A stretch of 35,789 nucleotides of DNA from an uncultured Bacteroides sp. (GTDB lineage: Bacteria; Bacteroidota; Bacteroidia; Bacteroidales; Bacteroidaceae), in NCBI GenBank assembly GCA_900555635.1, contig USLU01000048.1:1-35789 (forward strand), in the 5' to 3' direction. Position numbers and translations under genes: made by a program. Each line of letters starts with the position of its first letter. Position 1 is the first letter of the stretch. Below are positions 1 through 7,955 of the stretch, one piece after another. The notes under the pieces were generated by a model. That model did not search any database, was not told where the DNA came from, and saw only the letters and a list, made by a program, of their open reading frames with translations.

Positions 1-454
1 ATTCACGCGCGCCTTTCACTTTCAGGAAAACGCCTTCCTGACCTTCGAAGTCACCACCCGTGACACGGACCTTTGTACCTTTAGACAAGTTCAGTTCGTC
101 GGGATGGAAATACATCAGGTGGTCATTATAAGTACCGGCTACGGCTATGAAACGCTGCATATCATGGTCCGGGATAATGATCTTCTGGCCGCTACGGGTA
201 TCGGTGATGTATTGCAAGTAAGTAATCTGGGACTTGACACGCTTGATCTCGGAAGGACAGGCATGGACAAATATCAAATTATGAATAACAGGAACAAGCG
301 CACGAACTTTTTTACCATTCTTGATGTTTACCTTATACTGCATGGGAACAAAACAGCCTAAGTTTTCCTTCTCAAGAAGACGCATCGCATCAGGCTCTCT
401 ACGGTAGGTGGCACGCATAGCATACCAGATTTCGGTCTCTTTATCAGTTTCCAT
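1..454 (-). CDS. upxY: UpxY-type transcription antiterminator (NusG-like), 3' end beyond the window
   Basis: Reading leftward from the ATG at 454-452 gives an open frame of about 151 residues that runs off the window. The N-terminus (METDKETEIWYAMRATYRRE) is a NusG N-terminal domain; a KOW-like segment (VRVTGGDFEGQEGVFLKV) lies near residues 127-145. In Bacteroides the specialised NusG paralogues called UpxY are the first gene of each capsular-polysaccharide operon and prevent premature termination in their own leader. The position downstream of an invertible promoter (643-880) and a 190-nt leader fits this role exactly. With the promoter drawn pointing the other way, this gene should be silent in the sequenced orientation. 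The family and role are confident; the capsule genes themselves lie outside the window. Confidence 0.9.
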   Translation of the reverse strand, partial: METDKETEIWYAMRATYRREPDAMRLLEKENLGCFVPMQYKVNIKNGKKVRALVPVIHNLIFVHACPSEIKRVKSQITYLQYITDTRSGQKIIIPDHDMQRFIAVAGTYNDHLMYFHPDELNLSKGTKVRVTGGDFEGQEGVFLKVKGARE

Positions 455-551
455 CCGATTGTTTTGTTCAGAAAAGGGCGTTCTCCCGGGGCTTTGAACC
501 CGTTGGATATTCCTGGGATTCAATCACTTGCGAGTACTTTATGTAAAATAC

Positions 552-575
552 GGCAAGCTTTGTACCCCTCTTGCC
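552..575 (-). promoter_or_regulatory. Hairpin in the upxY leader, terminator-like
   Basis: On the minus strand GGCAAG, a 12-nt loop and CTTGCC are followed at once by GTATTTTAC. It sits between the invertible promoter and the upxY start, where UpxY-type antiterminators act. A second palindrome, ATTACC-TGTAC-GGTAAT (597-613), lies nearer the promoter. The structures are seen; their role as the antitermination target is inference. Confidence 0.4.
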
Positions 576-642
576 AACTGATTCTTTATAATTACACATT
601 ACCGTACAGGTAATTTTCTAGAAACAAACGGGTTATATACAC

Positions 643-880
643 AAAAGCGTTTTTTAGACGTTCGTTTAATGGACACCCTTTTTCTAACTTCTACATATCA
701 TGCTATTTTTATAATTAGATACGTTTAAGTCCTAATTATAGGTAATGGGTAAATATTTGATATATAAGTATTTGGTAGTATTATTTCAAAAAAACACATT
801 TTATTTATAAGAATATTTTGTAATTTCATTTCTTGACATTAACTTTGCGTCCATTAAACGAACGTCTAAAAAACGCTTTT
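643..880. repeat. Invertible promoter cassette: perfect 32-bp inverted repeats (643-674 and 849-880)
   Basis: The 32 bases at 643-674 are the exact reverse complement of 849-880, enclosing 174 bp. The match ends at the bases just outside and just inside. The repeat carries AGACGTTCGTT, resembling the core of the sites inverted by the Mpi serine recombinase of Bacteroides. The only promoter inside (817-847) reads rightward, away from upxY, so the drawn state is OFF for the leftward locus. A smaller inverted repeat, ATAATTAG/CTAATTAT (711-718 and 732-739), lies inside. No recombinase gene is in the window, so inversion would be driven in trans. Confidence 0.93.
817..847 (+). promoter_or_regulatory. 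Promoter within the invertible segment, facing right
   Basis: TTTG at 817-820, a 19-nt spacer and TAACTTTG at 840-847 match the Bacteroides primary sigma consensus (TTTG, 19-21 nt, TAnnTTTG). Transcription would begin near 854, inside the right repeat. No TAnnTTTG match was found on the other strand within the cassette. After inversion the same promoter would drive upxY. Confidence 0.85.
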
Positions 881-913
881 CTCCCCCCAAAATTCGCTTT
901 ACATTATTAAGAT

Positions 914-940
914 ACGCGCGGGCGCGTCATTTATTCTTTT
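914..940 (+). terminator. GC-rich hairpin with T-rich tail beside the invertible cassette
   Basis: ACGCG (914-918), loop CGGG and CGCGT (923-927), followed by CATTTATTCTTTTTT, looks like a compact intrinsic terminator. It stands out in very AT-rich DNA. It is 35 bp past the right repeat and would stop rightward transcripts made when the cassette is in the drawn orientation. The stem is only 5-6 bp, so this is tentative. Confidence 0.45.
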
Positions 941-950
941 TTCAAAGGAA

Positions 951-1017
951 GTGTGTGTTACATTATATCTTGCATAGGGTATACCCCCTATTGGTACCAT
1001 ACCACTTTCACACACAC
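951..1017. repeat. Imperfect inverted repeat between the cassette and the 109-aa gene
   Basis: GTGTGTGT (951-958) pairs with ACACACAC (1010-1017), and the interior holds a second self-complementary stretch (ATAGGGTATACCCCCTAT, 974-991, then GGTACC). The gene-free stretch 455-1161 therefore contains, in order, the upxY leader hairpins, the invertible cassette, a terminator-like hairpin, this repeat and a candidate promoter. No gene is seen in it. Confidence 0.5.
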
Positions 1018-1076
1018 ATTGCAACAAAAACTGAATATTTCCGAGAAAAAGGAGCAATACCTTCCGAATGAATTGT

Positions 1077-1084
1077 TAATTTTG
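1077..1084 (+). promoter_or_regulatory. Candidate promoter -7 element for the 109-aa gene
   Basis: TAATTTTG matches TAnnTTTG; no good -33 element is seen at the usual distance. It would give a leader of about 70 nt, containing a five-codon open frame (1135-1152) before the ATG at 1162. Confidence 0.4.
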
Positions 1085-1161
1085 CCTCCACATTAAATGT
1101 AAGTATTAATTAATCAAAATCAAATTAGTAAGAAAATGGGGAAAAAAGCCTAATTGAAGCC

Positions 1162-1491
1162 ATGCTCTATCAAGAGAAGGATTTTCAGGTAATCTACAGT
1201 AAACAGAACAAGAGAATAGAAGAAGCAGTCAAGTACTTGTCACGTTCACAACATCGTCTGAAGGTAGAATATGCACAAAGAAAAGAATTTCTGAAGCCTT
1301 TCGTACCACTGCTGCTGAACAAAGAAAAAGGACACGGACTGACCGGAGCTAAAGAGTTGGCAGAGGCATTACATCTGCTGGTGGACTTCATGGACGCTGA
1401 CGGAGGAACAAATACTCTGAATACGAACTGCATTGAAACAGAGATATATAAAATATATCACAAAATGTATCCCGATCATCCCAATGATTAG
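1162..1491 (+). CDS. Hypothetical protein, 109 aa
   Basis: I do not recognise this protein. It is soluble-looking and strongly charged: a lysine/arginine-rich, probably helical N-terminal half (residues 1-50), a hydrophobic helix-like stretch near 62-80 (TGAKELAEALHLLVDFMD), and a C-terminus ending KIYHKMYPDHPND. There is no signal peptide or membrane span. It has its own candidate promoter and a strong terminator directly downstream, so it is probably transcribed alone. It lies between the invertible promoter and the VirE-like gene. In the drawn orientation the invertible promoter points at it, although a terminator-like hairpin stands between. Coding is supported by frame length and the flanking signals; function is unknown. 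Confidence 0.7.
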   Translation: MLYQEKDFQVIYSKQNKRIEEAVKYLSRSQHRLKVEYAQRKEFLKPFVPLLLNKEKGHGLTGAKELAEALHLLVDFMDADGGTNTLNTNCIETEIYKIYHKMYPDHPND

Positions 1492-1527
1492 ATAGCGGTA
1501 GAAAAACTTACAGATTCCAAGTTAGGG

Positions 1528-1560
1528 AAAAACGGCTTTTTTCACGAAAAGCCGTTTTTT
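1528..1560 (+). terminator. Intrinsic terminator after the 109-aa gene
   Basis: AAAAACGGCTTTT (1528-1540), a 6-nt loop and AAAAGCCGTTTTTT form a 13-bp stem with a T run. It separates the 109-aa gene from the VirE-like gene. Confidence 0.9.
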
Positions 1561-1621
1561 GTTTGTCTCAAAAAGAATGCAGTCCTTTGCCATGCCGATA
1601 GGGCAAACTAAATAAAGAAAC

Positions 1622-3829
1622 ATGGAAAAGATTTCGGTAACCACCTACAGTGGTTTCAGCAACGTCAACGGAGAGACTAATCTCGAACAAGAACTGGCGG
1701 ACATCAAGAGTGGCAAGTATGCCAGACTCATCATCAAAATCACAAGCCTCGTGGTACAAGGCAAAATAGAGGAAGCCAACCACGTGAAGAAACAACTCCC
1801 CTTCAGAACCGTCACCGCCAATTACCGCGACCGCAGACTACCGCCCGGCATCATCCGCTACAACCCGGTCATCACCCTCGACCTTGACGAACTACTTCCC
1901 GAACAGTTGGAGCTCACAAGGACACTCATCAACAGCGATCCTCACACCCTCGCCTCCTTCCTCTCACCCAAGCAGAGGGGATATAAGTTCTTTGTGTTCT
2001 TGCAAACCGAATACGCACAAAGACTGAGGGCACAACTACTGCAAGGCGAAATTAGTTATGCCTCTCTCGAAGATATCCACCTCAAGCTATACAATGTCGC
2101 CAAAGAGCACTATGAGAAACTGCTCAAAGTAGAAATGGACGGAAGCGGAAAAGACCTGTCGAGAGGCTATTTCGTATCCTTCGATCCGCAGGCATACTTC
2201 AACAGCGCCCTGCAACAAGAAATTGAACCACTGGAAGTACGCATCCTCCCTGCCCCTCCGGCTAAGAAAAAAAGCAAAAAGATCGATACGAAAGGCATGC
2301 AGGAAGAAGAGACCGAAGAGGACGAAGCAGACCGGAAAAATAATGTGCAGAAAAGTGAAACAGACTGCATGCAGGAACACAAACCCGAGCCTTGGGAAGA
2401 TTTCATCTTCTCACAAGCCGTGACCGCCGTGAAACGAATCATGAAGTTCAAAGAAGGAAGTCGGGACAGTTTTCTCTTCGCCTTGGGAAACAAATGTTAT
2501 ACCAAGGGACTGAATCAGGAAATAGTCATTAAGTTGGCACGTGAACGATTCGGGAAAGACGGATTCAATGTGGAGGCACCACTGCGCAATTCGTACACCT
2601 ACACCGACAAGACAACCGAAGCCACCACTGCAAAGGAAGAGAAAAAGCCGGTCATCAACCAGTTGTTGGATTTCTTGGGAGAGCACTACGGCATCCGCCG
2701 CAATATCATACTGGACCGACTGGAACGCATGACCTACGAACCGGCCGAAGAAGCCCGAAAAGGCTATCTGCCCATGAGGAACAAGGATTATAACTCTATA
2801 TTCGTAGACTTGCAGATAGCAGGAATATTCTGTTACCAGAATTATCTCAGAGCTGTAGTGGATTCCAATTACGCCAAAGAGTTCAATCCTATCTCGAACT
2901 ATATAGACAAGTTGCCACCTTGGGACGGAACCGATTATATAGGCCAACTGACTGAAACCGTACAGACCGAAAACCAACCCCTGTGGAGGGAAGGATTCAA
3001 ACGGTGGATAGTAGGACTGGTGGACTGTGCACTGAACGATGAGAAGATGAACCAGCTTGTCATCATCCTCTACAGCGAGCAAGGAAAAGGAAAGAGTAGC
3101 TGGATACGCCATTTGTTGCCGCCCGAATGGAAGGAGTACTTCTATAATGGCATGGTGAACCCGGAGAACAAGGACCAAGCCCGTCTGCTCTCCACCCGGA
3201 TTATCATCAACATGGAGGAGTTTGAAGGAGTGAAGCCGGGAGACCTGGCAGCCTTGAAGGCAATTATTGCACAAGATTACATCATACAAAGAAAAGTGTA
3301 CGACCTGGAAGCCTTCAACCTGCCCCGCCACTGCTCCTTCATCGGAAGCACCAACAACCGCCAGTGCTTGCAGGATATCGGCTCGAACCGTCGTTTCCTG
3401 CCTATCTCTGTCGAGGAAATAGACTACCGGACACCAGTCAATCATGACGGGATATACTCACAAGCATTGGCACTGCTCAAAAGCGGATTCCGGTACTGGT
3501 ATGAGGGGGAAGAGATAACGCGGCTGAACAAGCACAACGAACTGCATCGCATGAAAGACCCCGTGGAAGAGAATTTATTCGTCTATTACCGAAAACCGCT
3601 GCCCGGAGACTTATCGGTCAAATGGTTACCGGCAAGTGTCATACTGGCTAAGCTGAACATATACGGAAAGGTGCAGGTGAACATACAGGCACAAAAGATA
3701 CTGGTACAAGTACTGGAAAAGTATCGATTCAAGACTAGAATTAATGCACAGGACACCACTGAGTATGAAGTCACAGACATACAGCAGGACGAAGTGGAGA
3801 ATAATTTCAGAAGTAATGAGCTACCATAA
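1622..3829 (+). CDS. VirE-like protein: BT4734-type N-terminal domain plus virulence-associated-E P-loop ATPase domain
   Basis: A 735-aa protein in two parts joined by a charged linker. The N-terminal half (about residues 1-210) has the BT4734-like/VirE_N pattern. The linker (about 215-262) is first rich in Lys, then in Glu/Asp. The C-terminal half holds the VirE ATPase domain: Walker A SEQGKGKSS near residue 485, an acidic Walker B-like IIINMEEFEG near 530, and the sensor/arginine segment IGSTNNRQC...GSNRRFLPI near 575-600. The family resembles primase-helicases of mobile elements. In Bacteroides it often occurs with DUF4248 proteins near capsule loci, where an HU-like protein and an amidase may also sit; neither is found here. 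The exact role is not known. The next gene (DUF4248) converges on it, 55 nt away. Confidence 0.88.
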   Translation: MEKISVTTYSGFSNVNGETNLEQELADIKSGKYARLIIKITSLVVQGKIEEANHVKKQLPFRTVTANYRDRRLPPGIIRYNPVITLDLDELLPEQLELTRTLINSDPHTLASFLSPKQRGYKFFVFLQTEYAQRLRAQLLQGEISYASLEDIHLKLYNVAKEHYEKLLKVEMDGSGKDLSRGYFVSFDPQAYFNSALQQEIEPLEVRILPAPPAKKKSKKIDTKGMQEEETEEDEADRKNNVQKSETDCMQEHKPEPWEDFIFSQAVTAVKRIMKFKEGSRDSFLFALGNKCYTKGLNQEIVIKLARERFGKDGFNVEAPLRNSYTYTDKTTEATTAKEEKKPVINQLLDFLGEHYGIRRNIILDRLERMTYEPAEEARKGYLPMRNKDYNSIFVDLQIAGIFCYQNYLRAVVDSNYAKEFNPISNYIDKLPPWDGTDYIGQLTETVQTENQPLWREGFKRWIVGLVDCALNDEKMNQLVIILYSEQGKGKSSWIRHLLPPEWKEYFYNGMVNPENKDQARLLSTRIIINMEEFEGVKPGDLAALKAIIAQDYIIQRKVYDLEAFNLPRHCSFIGSTNNRQCLQDIGSNRRFLPISVEEIDYRTPVNHDGIYSQALALLKSGFRYWYEGEEITRLNKHNELHRMKDPVEENLFVYYRKPLPGDLSVKWLPASVILAKLNIYGKVQVNIQAQKILVQVLEKYRFKTRINAQDTTEYEVTDIQQDEVENNFRSNELP

Positions 3830-3853
3830 AGATACCTCTATACTACATGTGCC

Positions 3854-3887
3854 AACCTCACCTTTACGCTGCTAAACCTCACCTTTA
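3854..3887. repeat. Two 13-bp direct repeats with a 21-bp period
   Basis: AACCTCACCTTTA occurs at 3854-3866 and 3875-3887, between the convergent VirE-like and DUF4248 genes; the second copy overlaps the DUF4248 stop. The layout resembles a pair of iterons, but two copies prove little. Confidence 0.5.
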
Positions 3888-4103
3888 GGGTTCCCCGAGT
3901 GAAGCTACTATAAGCTCCACTTGGGCGGGCGTATAAGAACGTGAGTGGGAAGAGATCCCCAAAGCTGATAGCCCGTCACGCAGACCGGGATAAAGCTCAA
4001 TCCAATGCTTCAGTTTACGGTATGCTGCCTCAGGACAGAGGTCAGGGCAATAGATTTGGGCAAGTTCGGTACGCCCATATGTGCGGATTACAAAAGAGTT
4101 CAT
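3885..4103 (-). CDS. DUF4248 family protein
   Basis: A 72-aa protein with the DUF4248 pattern: N-terminal RTYGRTELAQIYCPDL, central AAYRKLKHWI, and C-terminal SYTPAQVELIVASLGEP. The order resembles a small helix-turn-helix protein (RTELAQIYCP as the first helix, then a recognition-like helix), but DNA binding is inference. In Bacteroides these proteins are typically found next to VirE-like genes, as here. The start is the ATG at 4103-4101; the upstream DNA to 4219 is AT-rich with no clear promoter or other gene. Confidence 0.8.
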   Translation of the reverse strand: MNSFVIRTYGRTELAQIYCPDLCPEAAYRKLKHWIELYPGLRDGLSALGISSHSRSYTPAQVELIVASLGEP

Positions 4104-4219
4104 AGCGTATATTTATGTTTTTATATTCATCAAATATAGCTATAAATCATTACATTACCAACTATATAAGCATAAATAACTGACTAAAACAGACCCTAAT
4201 ATACCGTAATCATTACTAA

Positions 4220-4885
4220 TTAACTTCTCATCAGCAATGCATTTATCTCTTTGCAAAGCAGCTCTTTCACCTCCTCCATAGGCACTTTGTATCCCAATTC
4301 TTTTTCCAGAGAAGTGACGCCCTTATCAATGAATCCGCAGGGATTGATATAGCTGAAATAACGTAAATCGGTATTCACATTCAATGCCAAACCGTGCATC
4401 GTTACGAAATGGCTGCTACGCACACCGATTGCACAGATTTTACGCGCACGAGACGTATCGCCTTCAAGCCATACACCAGTTGCTTTATCCAAGCGTCCGG
4501 CAATAATGCCGTAAGAAGCACAAACACGGATCACTGCCTCTTCAAGCAGATGCACATACTCTTTCAGTCCCAATGTGAATTCTTCGAGATTGAGGATAGG
4601 ATAACATACTAGCTGCCCCGGACCATGATAAGTTATATCTCCACCACGGTCAATATGGTAAAGTGTCGCTCCTATCTTTTGCAACTGTTCCTCACCCAGC
4701 AACATATTGCCTTCTTTGCCGCTACGCCCCAATGTATAGACATGAGGATGCTCACAAAGTATAATATGATTCACATACTCCTCACCTGCCTGTTTAGCAT
4801 GCACCAATGCATCAAACCATTCCGTCTGCCGGTTCCAAGCCTCAGCATAAGGAATTACTTTCCAATCTGATATTTCTGTTTTCAT
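4220..4885 (-). CDS. lipB: Octanoyl-[acyl-carrier-protein]:protein octanoyltransferase
   Basis: A 221-aa LipB. It transfers octanoyl from ACP to lipoyl domains, the first step of lipoate assembly; substrates would include the glycine-cleavage H protein and 2-oxoacid dehydrogenase E2 subunits. Visible family motifs are HPHVYTLGRSG, RGGDITYHGPGQLVCYPI, the catalytic lysine in KICAIGV, and the catalytic cysteine in INPCGFIDKGVTSLE. The frame can be extended 12 codons to an ATG at 4921, but the TATATTTG promoter element lies within that extension and homology begins at MKTEISDW, so the ATG at 4885 is chosen. That leaves a leader of only a few bases. gcvP in the same window is a functional partner through lipoylated GcvH. 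Confidence 0.95.
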   Translation of the reverse strand: MKTEISDWKVIPYAEAWNRQTEWFDALVHAKQAGEEYVNHIILCEHPHVYTLGRSGKEGNMLLGEEQLQKIGATLYHIDRGGDITYHGPGQLVCYPILNLEEFTLGLKEYVHLLEEAVIRVCASYGIIAGRLDKATGVWLEGDTSRARKICAIGVRSSHFVTMHGLALNVNTDLRYFSYINPCGFIDKGVTSLEKELGYKVPMEEVKELLCKEINALLMRS

Positions 4886-4890
4886 ATAAG

Positions 4891-4898
4891 CAAATATA
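4891..4898 (-). promoter_or_regulatory. lipB promoter -7 element
   Basis: TATATTTG on the minus strand matches TAnnTTTG, with a TTG about 17 nt upstream (4916-4918). It ends 5 bases before the lipB ATG, which predicts a leaderless or nearly leaderless transcript. Confidence 0.5.
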
Positions 4899-4972
4899 AC
4901 ACTTTTTTGGTTACTCAACATTTAGAGTGAAGAGAATCTTAAATTTATAGCATCAATTCATAAAAATACACC

Positions 4973-5003
4973 TTGACAATATGATAATTACTTACGTACT
5001 TTG
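4973..5003 (+). promoter_or_regulatory. Candidate promoter of the TonB-dependent receptor gene
   Basis: TTG at 4973-4975, a 21-nt spacer and TACTTTG at 4997-5003, one base short of TAnnTTTG. The leader would be about 30 nt. Confidence 0.45.
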
Positions 5004-5041
5004 CAGCCGTTCTGATATAATTACTCACAAAAAACAGACTT

Positions 5042-7888
5042 ATGAAAAAGAAGATTCTAATAACGCTTATCGTTGCGTTACTATTCAGCATTACTTCTTC
5101 TGCCCAAATATTAAAAGGGCATGTATATGATGCCAGTACCAACGAACCACTGCCGGGTGCCTCTGTCATCTACAAACTGAAAGGTACTCAAGGCGTGGTC
5201 ACAGATGCGAATGGTGCCTACGAGATTCATTTACCCGCAGGAGGAGCAGACCTGATATTCAGTTATGTGGGATATGAAGATATACAGATGCCTATCGTCA
5301 TTAATAAAAACAACATCTTACAAAAAGATGTATATATGAAAGAAAGTACCAATCTGTTGGAAGACGTTGTTGTATCCGCCGGACGCTTCGAACAAAAACT
5401 GAGCGATGTTACCGTTTCCATGGATCTGATTAAAGCCAGCGACATAGCCCGTCAAGCTCCCACCGATATCACTTCTACTTTACAAACCATACCGGGAGTA
5501 GACATCGTGGATAAACAACCCAGTATCCGAGGTGGTGGCGGATGGACTTACAGCGTAGGTGCCCGAAGTCAGGTTCTGGTGGACGGAATGAGTGTGCTCA
5601 CTCCACAAAGCGGAGTCATAAACTGGAATAGTGTTCCTTTGGAAAATGTACACCAAGTGGAGGTAATCAAAGGTGCATCCAGCGTACTTTATGGTTCTTC
5701 AGCACTGAACGGTATTATCAATATCCGTACCGCACGTCCGGAACTAACTCCACAGACTCAATTCAGTGCTTATGTAGGTATATATGGCGACCCGGCCAAC
5801 AGTGACTACCAATGGAGCGACAAATCATTCTGGAAAGAAGATAAATATCCCGTAAAACCGGTACTGCGCAATAGTTTGTTCAGTGGTGTGCGCAACCCTC
5901 TTTACGAAGGTTTCGACCTCACCCATTCACGCCGTATCGGTAACTTTGACGTAAGTGGCGGACTGAATCTGTTTACCGATGAAGGTTATCGCCAGCAAAG
6001 TTACAACAAACGTTTCCGCATGGGCGGTAACCTGACTTATCATCAGCCGGATATGGGTATGAAAGTAATGAATTATGGATTTAATGTAGATTTCCTATCC
6101 AACAGTTATGGCGATTTCTTTATTTGGCGTTCACCCAGTGAAGCTTACCGTCCCTCTCCTTTCACCAATATGGGGCGAGAATCCAATACATTCCGTATCG
6201 ATCCTTTCTTTAATTTCACTAACCCCGAAAAAGGAATCTCTCATAAAGTAAAAGCACGCTTTTATCACAGTGCAGATAATATGGTACGTCCCACACAATC
6301 AGCTTCAATCTCTGATATTCTAGGCAATATGGGCACAGATGCAAAGGTCATACAAAACATTGCCGGAGGAGATTACACAGCCCTTCAACCTTTGATTACC
6401 GGAGTAGTGAAATGGCTGGGAAGCAATAATATAAATGATTTGATTGACGGTGCATTCGGTTCCTTGGGAAATATATTTCCTGATGCAACCACCGCTGATT
6501 ATTGTGACCTCATTTCATGGGTAATGAGCAATGGATTACCATCTGATTTAGGCGGATTGCTTAATGGTAAACTACCCAGTGATCTCGTTCCATGGCTATC
6601 AGGCATACTCAACCCGGAACTCAAACAGGCTCCTACCCGAACAGATAAAAATAATAATTACTACTTGGACTATCAGTTCAATAAACAGTGGGAAGGAGGT
6701 GCTCAAATCACCACAGGAATGACTTTCGATCATATCCGTACTTTTACAGGAGCAAACAAAGAGGTACATGAAAGTGATAATATCGCCGCCTTTTTCCAAT
6801 ACGATCAACGTTTTTGGGAGCGCCTCAGCGTATCCGCGGGCGTACGTGCCGAATATTACCGGATTGACAAACACTATCGGGAAGCCGATACCCAAGTATT
6901 TGGAAGCCACATCCCTTTTCGTCCTGTATTCCGTGCCGGACTGAATTATCAGCTTGCCGATTACAGCTTCCTGCGCGCCAGCTTCGGGCAGGGTTACCGC
7001 AATCCGTCTATCACTGAAAAATATCTACGCAAAGATATCGGTGGTGTAGGCGTATACCCTAACCATAATGTGCAGCCGGAGAAAGGTTTCAATGCCGAAC
7101 TTGGCTTCAAACAAGGCTATAAAATTGGTAACCTGCAAGGTTTTGCCGATATCGCCGCATTCTATACGCAGTACAAAGATATGATAGAATTCCAGTTCGG
7201 CCTGTTTAATAATTCCGATCTCAGTATGATAAACAGCATAGACAATGCATTGAAAATGTTGAAAGACGGTAAAGGCTTTGGCATAGGTGCTCAATTCCAC
7301 AACGTGTCTAAAGCTCAGATTTATGGATTGGAAATCAGTACCAATGGTATGTACACCTTTAATAAGAATGCCAAATTGCTTTATAATCTAGGATATGTGT
7401 ACACCGAACCACGTGATGCCGACTATAAAGAACGCAACGCTTTAGAAGACACTTATACCGATCCTCTCCAAATGAAAGAGAAGAGCAATAATAGCAAATA
7501 TCTGAAATACCGCCCGAAACATAGTTTCAAAGCTACTCTTGATTTTCAATGGAAGCGTATCAACTTAGGCGCCAATGTAAACTGGAAGAGTAAAATTTTA
7601 GCCGTTGATTACATTATGCTGGACGAACGTACCAAAACCCAGCGTGATTTACTGGACTATGTACGCGGTATCCTTTTTGGCTATTCCAATGGTGAGACTT
7701 TGACTTCCTACTGGAAAAAGCATAACACTGCTTACACCACCATAGACCTGAGACTCGGAGTGAAAGCAACCAAAGAAGTAGCTTTCCAGTTTATGATAAA
7801 TAACTTGTTGAACAAAGAATATAGTTATCGTCCTATGGCAATTGGTGCCCCCCGTACTTTTGTAGTAAAAATGGATGTAACGTTCTAA
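5042..7888 (+). CDS. TonB-dependent outer-membrane receptor with N-terminal carboxypeptidase-regulatory-like domain
   Basis: A 948-aa outer-membrane transporter. Residues 1-22 (MKKKILITLIVALLFSITSSAQ, cleaved after the Ala-Gln) are a signal peptide. A CarboxypepD_reg-like domain follows (about 24-110, ending in FSYVGYEDI). The plug domain starts at VVVSAGRFEQ and includes TLQTIPGVDIV, SIRGGGGWTYSVGARSQVLVDG, VEVIKGASSVLYGSSALNGIINIRT. The rest is a 22-strand type barrel ending in aromatic VKMDVTF. There is no SusD partner beside it, so it is more like a siderophore, cobalamin or metal receptor than a glycan SusC. The extra segment about 420-520 (SISDILGNMG...) rich in Gly/Leu is unusual. The substrate cannot be told from the sequence. 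The AraC regulator 91 bp downstream may control it. Confidence 0.92.
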   Translation: MKKKILITLIVALLFSITSSAQILKGHVYDASTNEPLPGASVIYKLKGTQGVVTDANGAYEIHLPAGGADLIFSYVGYEDIQMPIVINKNNILQKDVYMKESTNLLEDVVVSAGRFEQKLSDVTVSMDLIKASDIARQAPTDITSTLQTIPGVDIVDKQPSIRGGGGWTYSVGARSQVLVDGMSVLTPQSGVINWNSVPLENVHQVEVIKGASSVLYGSSALNGIINIRTARPELTPQTQFSAYVGIYGDPANSDYQWSDKSFWKEDKYPVKPVLRNSLFSGVRNPLYEGFDLTHSRRIGNFDVSGGLNLFTDEGYRQQSYNKRFRMGGNLTYHQPDMGMKVMNYGFNVDFLSNSYGDFFIWRSPSEAYRPSPFTNMGRESNTFRIDPFFNFTNPEKGISHKVKARFYHSADNMVRPTQSASISDILGNMGTDAKVIQNIAGGDYTALQPLITGVVKWLGSNNINDLIDGAFGSLGNIFPDATTADYCDLISWVMSNGLPSDLGGLLNGKLPSDLVPWLSGILNPELKQAPTRTDKNNNYYLDYQFNKQWEGGAQITTGMTFDHIRTFTGANKEVHESDNIAAFFQYDQRFWERLSVSAGVRAEYYRIDKHYREADTQVFGSHIPFRPVFRAGLNYQLADYSFLRASFGQGYRNPSITEKYLRKDIGGVGVYPNHNVQPEKGFNAELGFKQGYKIGNLQGFADIAAFYTQYKDMIEFQFGLFNNSDLSMINSIDNALKMLKDGKGFGIGAQFHNVSKAQIYGLEISTNGMYTFNKNAKLLYNLGYVYTEPRDADYKERNALEDTYTDPLQMKEKSNNSKYLKYRPKHSFKATLDFQWKRINLGANVNWKSKILAVDYIMLDERTKTQRDLLDYVRGILFGYSNGETLTSYWKKHNTAYTTIDLRLGVKATKEVAFQFMINNLLNKEYSYRPMAIGAPRTFVVKMDVTF

Positions 7889-7898
7889 AATAGCAACA

Positions 7899-7910
7899 TT
7901 TCAATTGAAA
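7899..7910. promoter_or_regulatory. 12-bp perfect palindrome upstream of the AraC gene
   Basis: TTTCAATTGAAA lies 10 bases after the receptor stop codon and 37 bases before the AraC -7 element. It may be an operator or part of a weak terminator; only the symmetry is seen. Confidence 0.3.
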
Positions 7911-7947
7911 ATAGAATATCTTCTGTTACTTGTTTAGAAAAAAAATG

Positions 7948-7955
7948 TACCTTTG
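7948..7955 (+). promoter_or_regulatory. AraC gene promoter -7 element
   Basis: TACCTTTG matches TAnnTTTG and ends 24 bases before the ATG at 7980. It contains the TTG that would otherwise serve as an upstream alternative start, which argues for the ATG. Confidence 0.6.

Noticed and set aside
2411..3445. 344-codon open frame on the minus strand
   Set aside because: It lies wholly inside the VirE-like gene on the other strand, has no recognisable domain and no promoter; it is a shadow.
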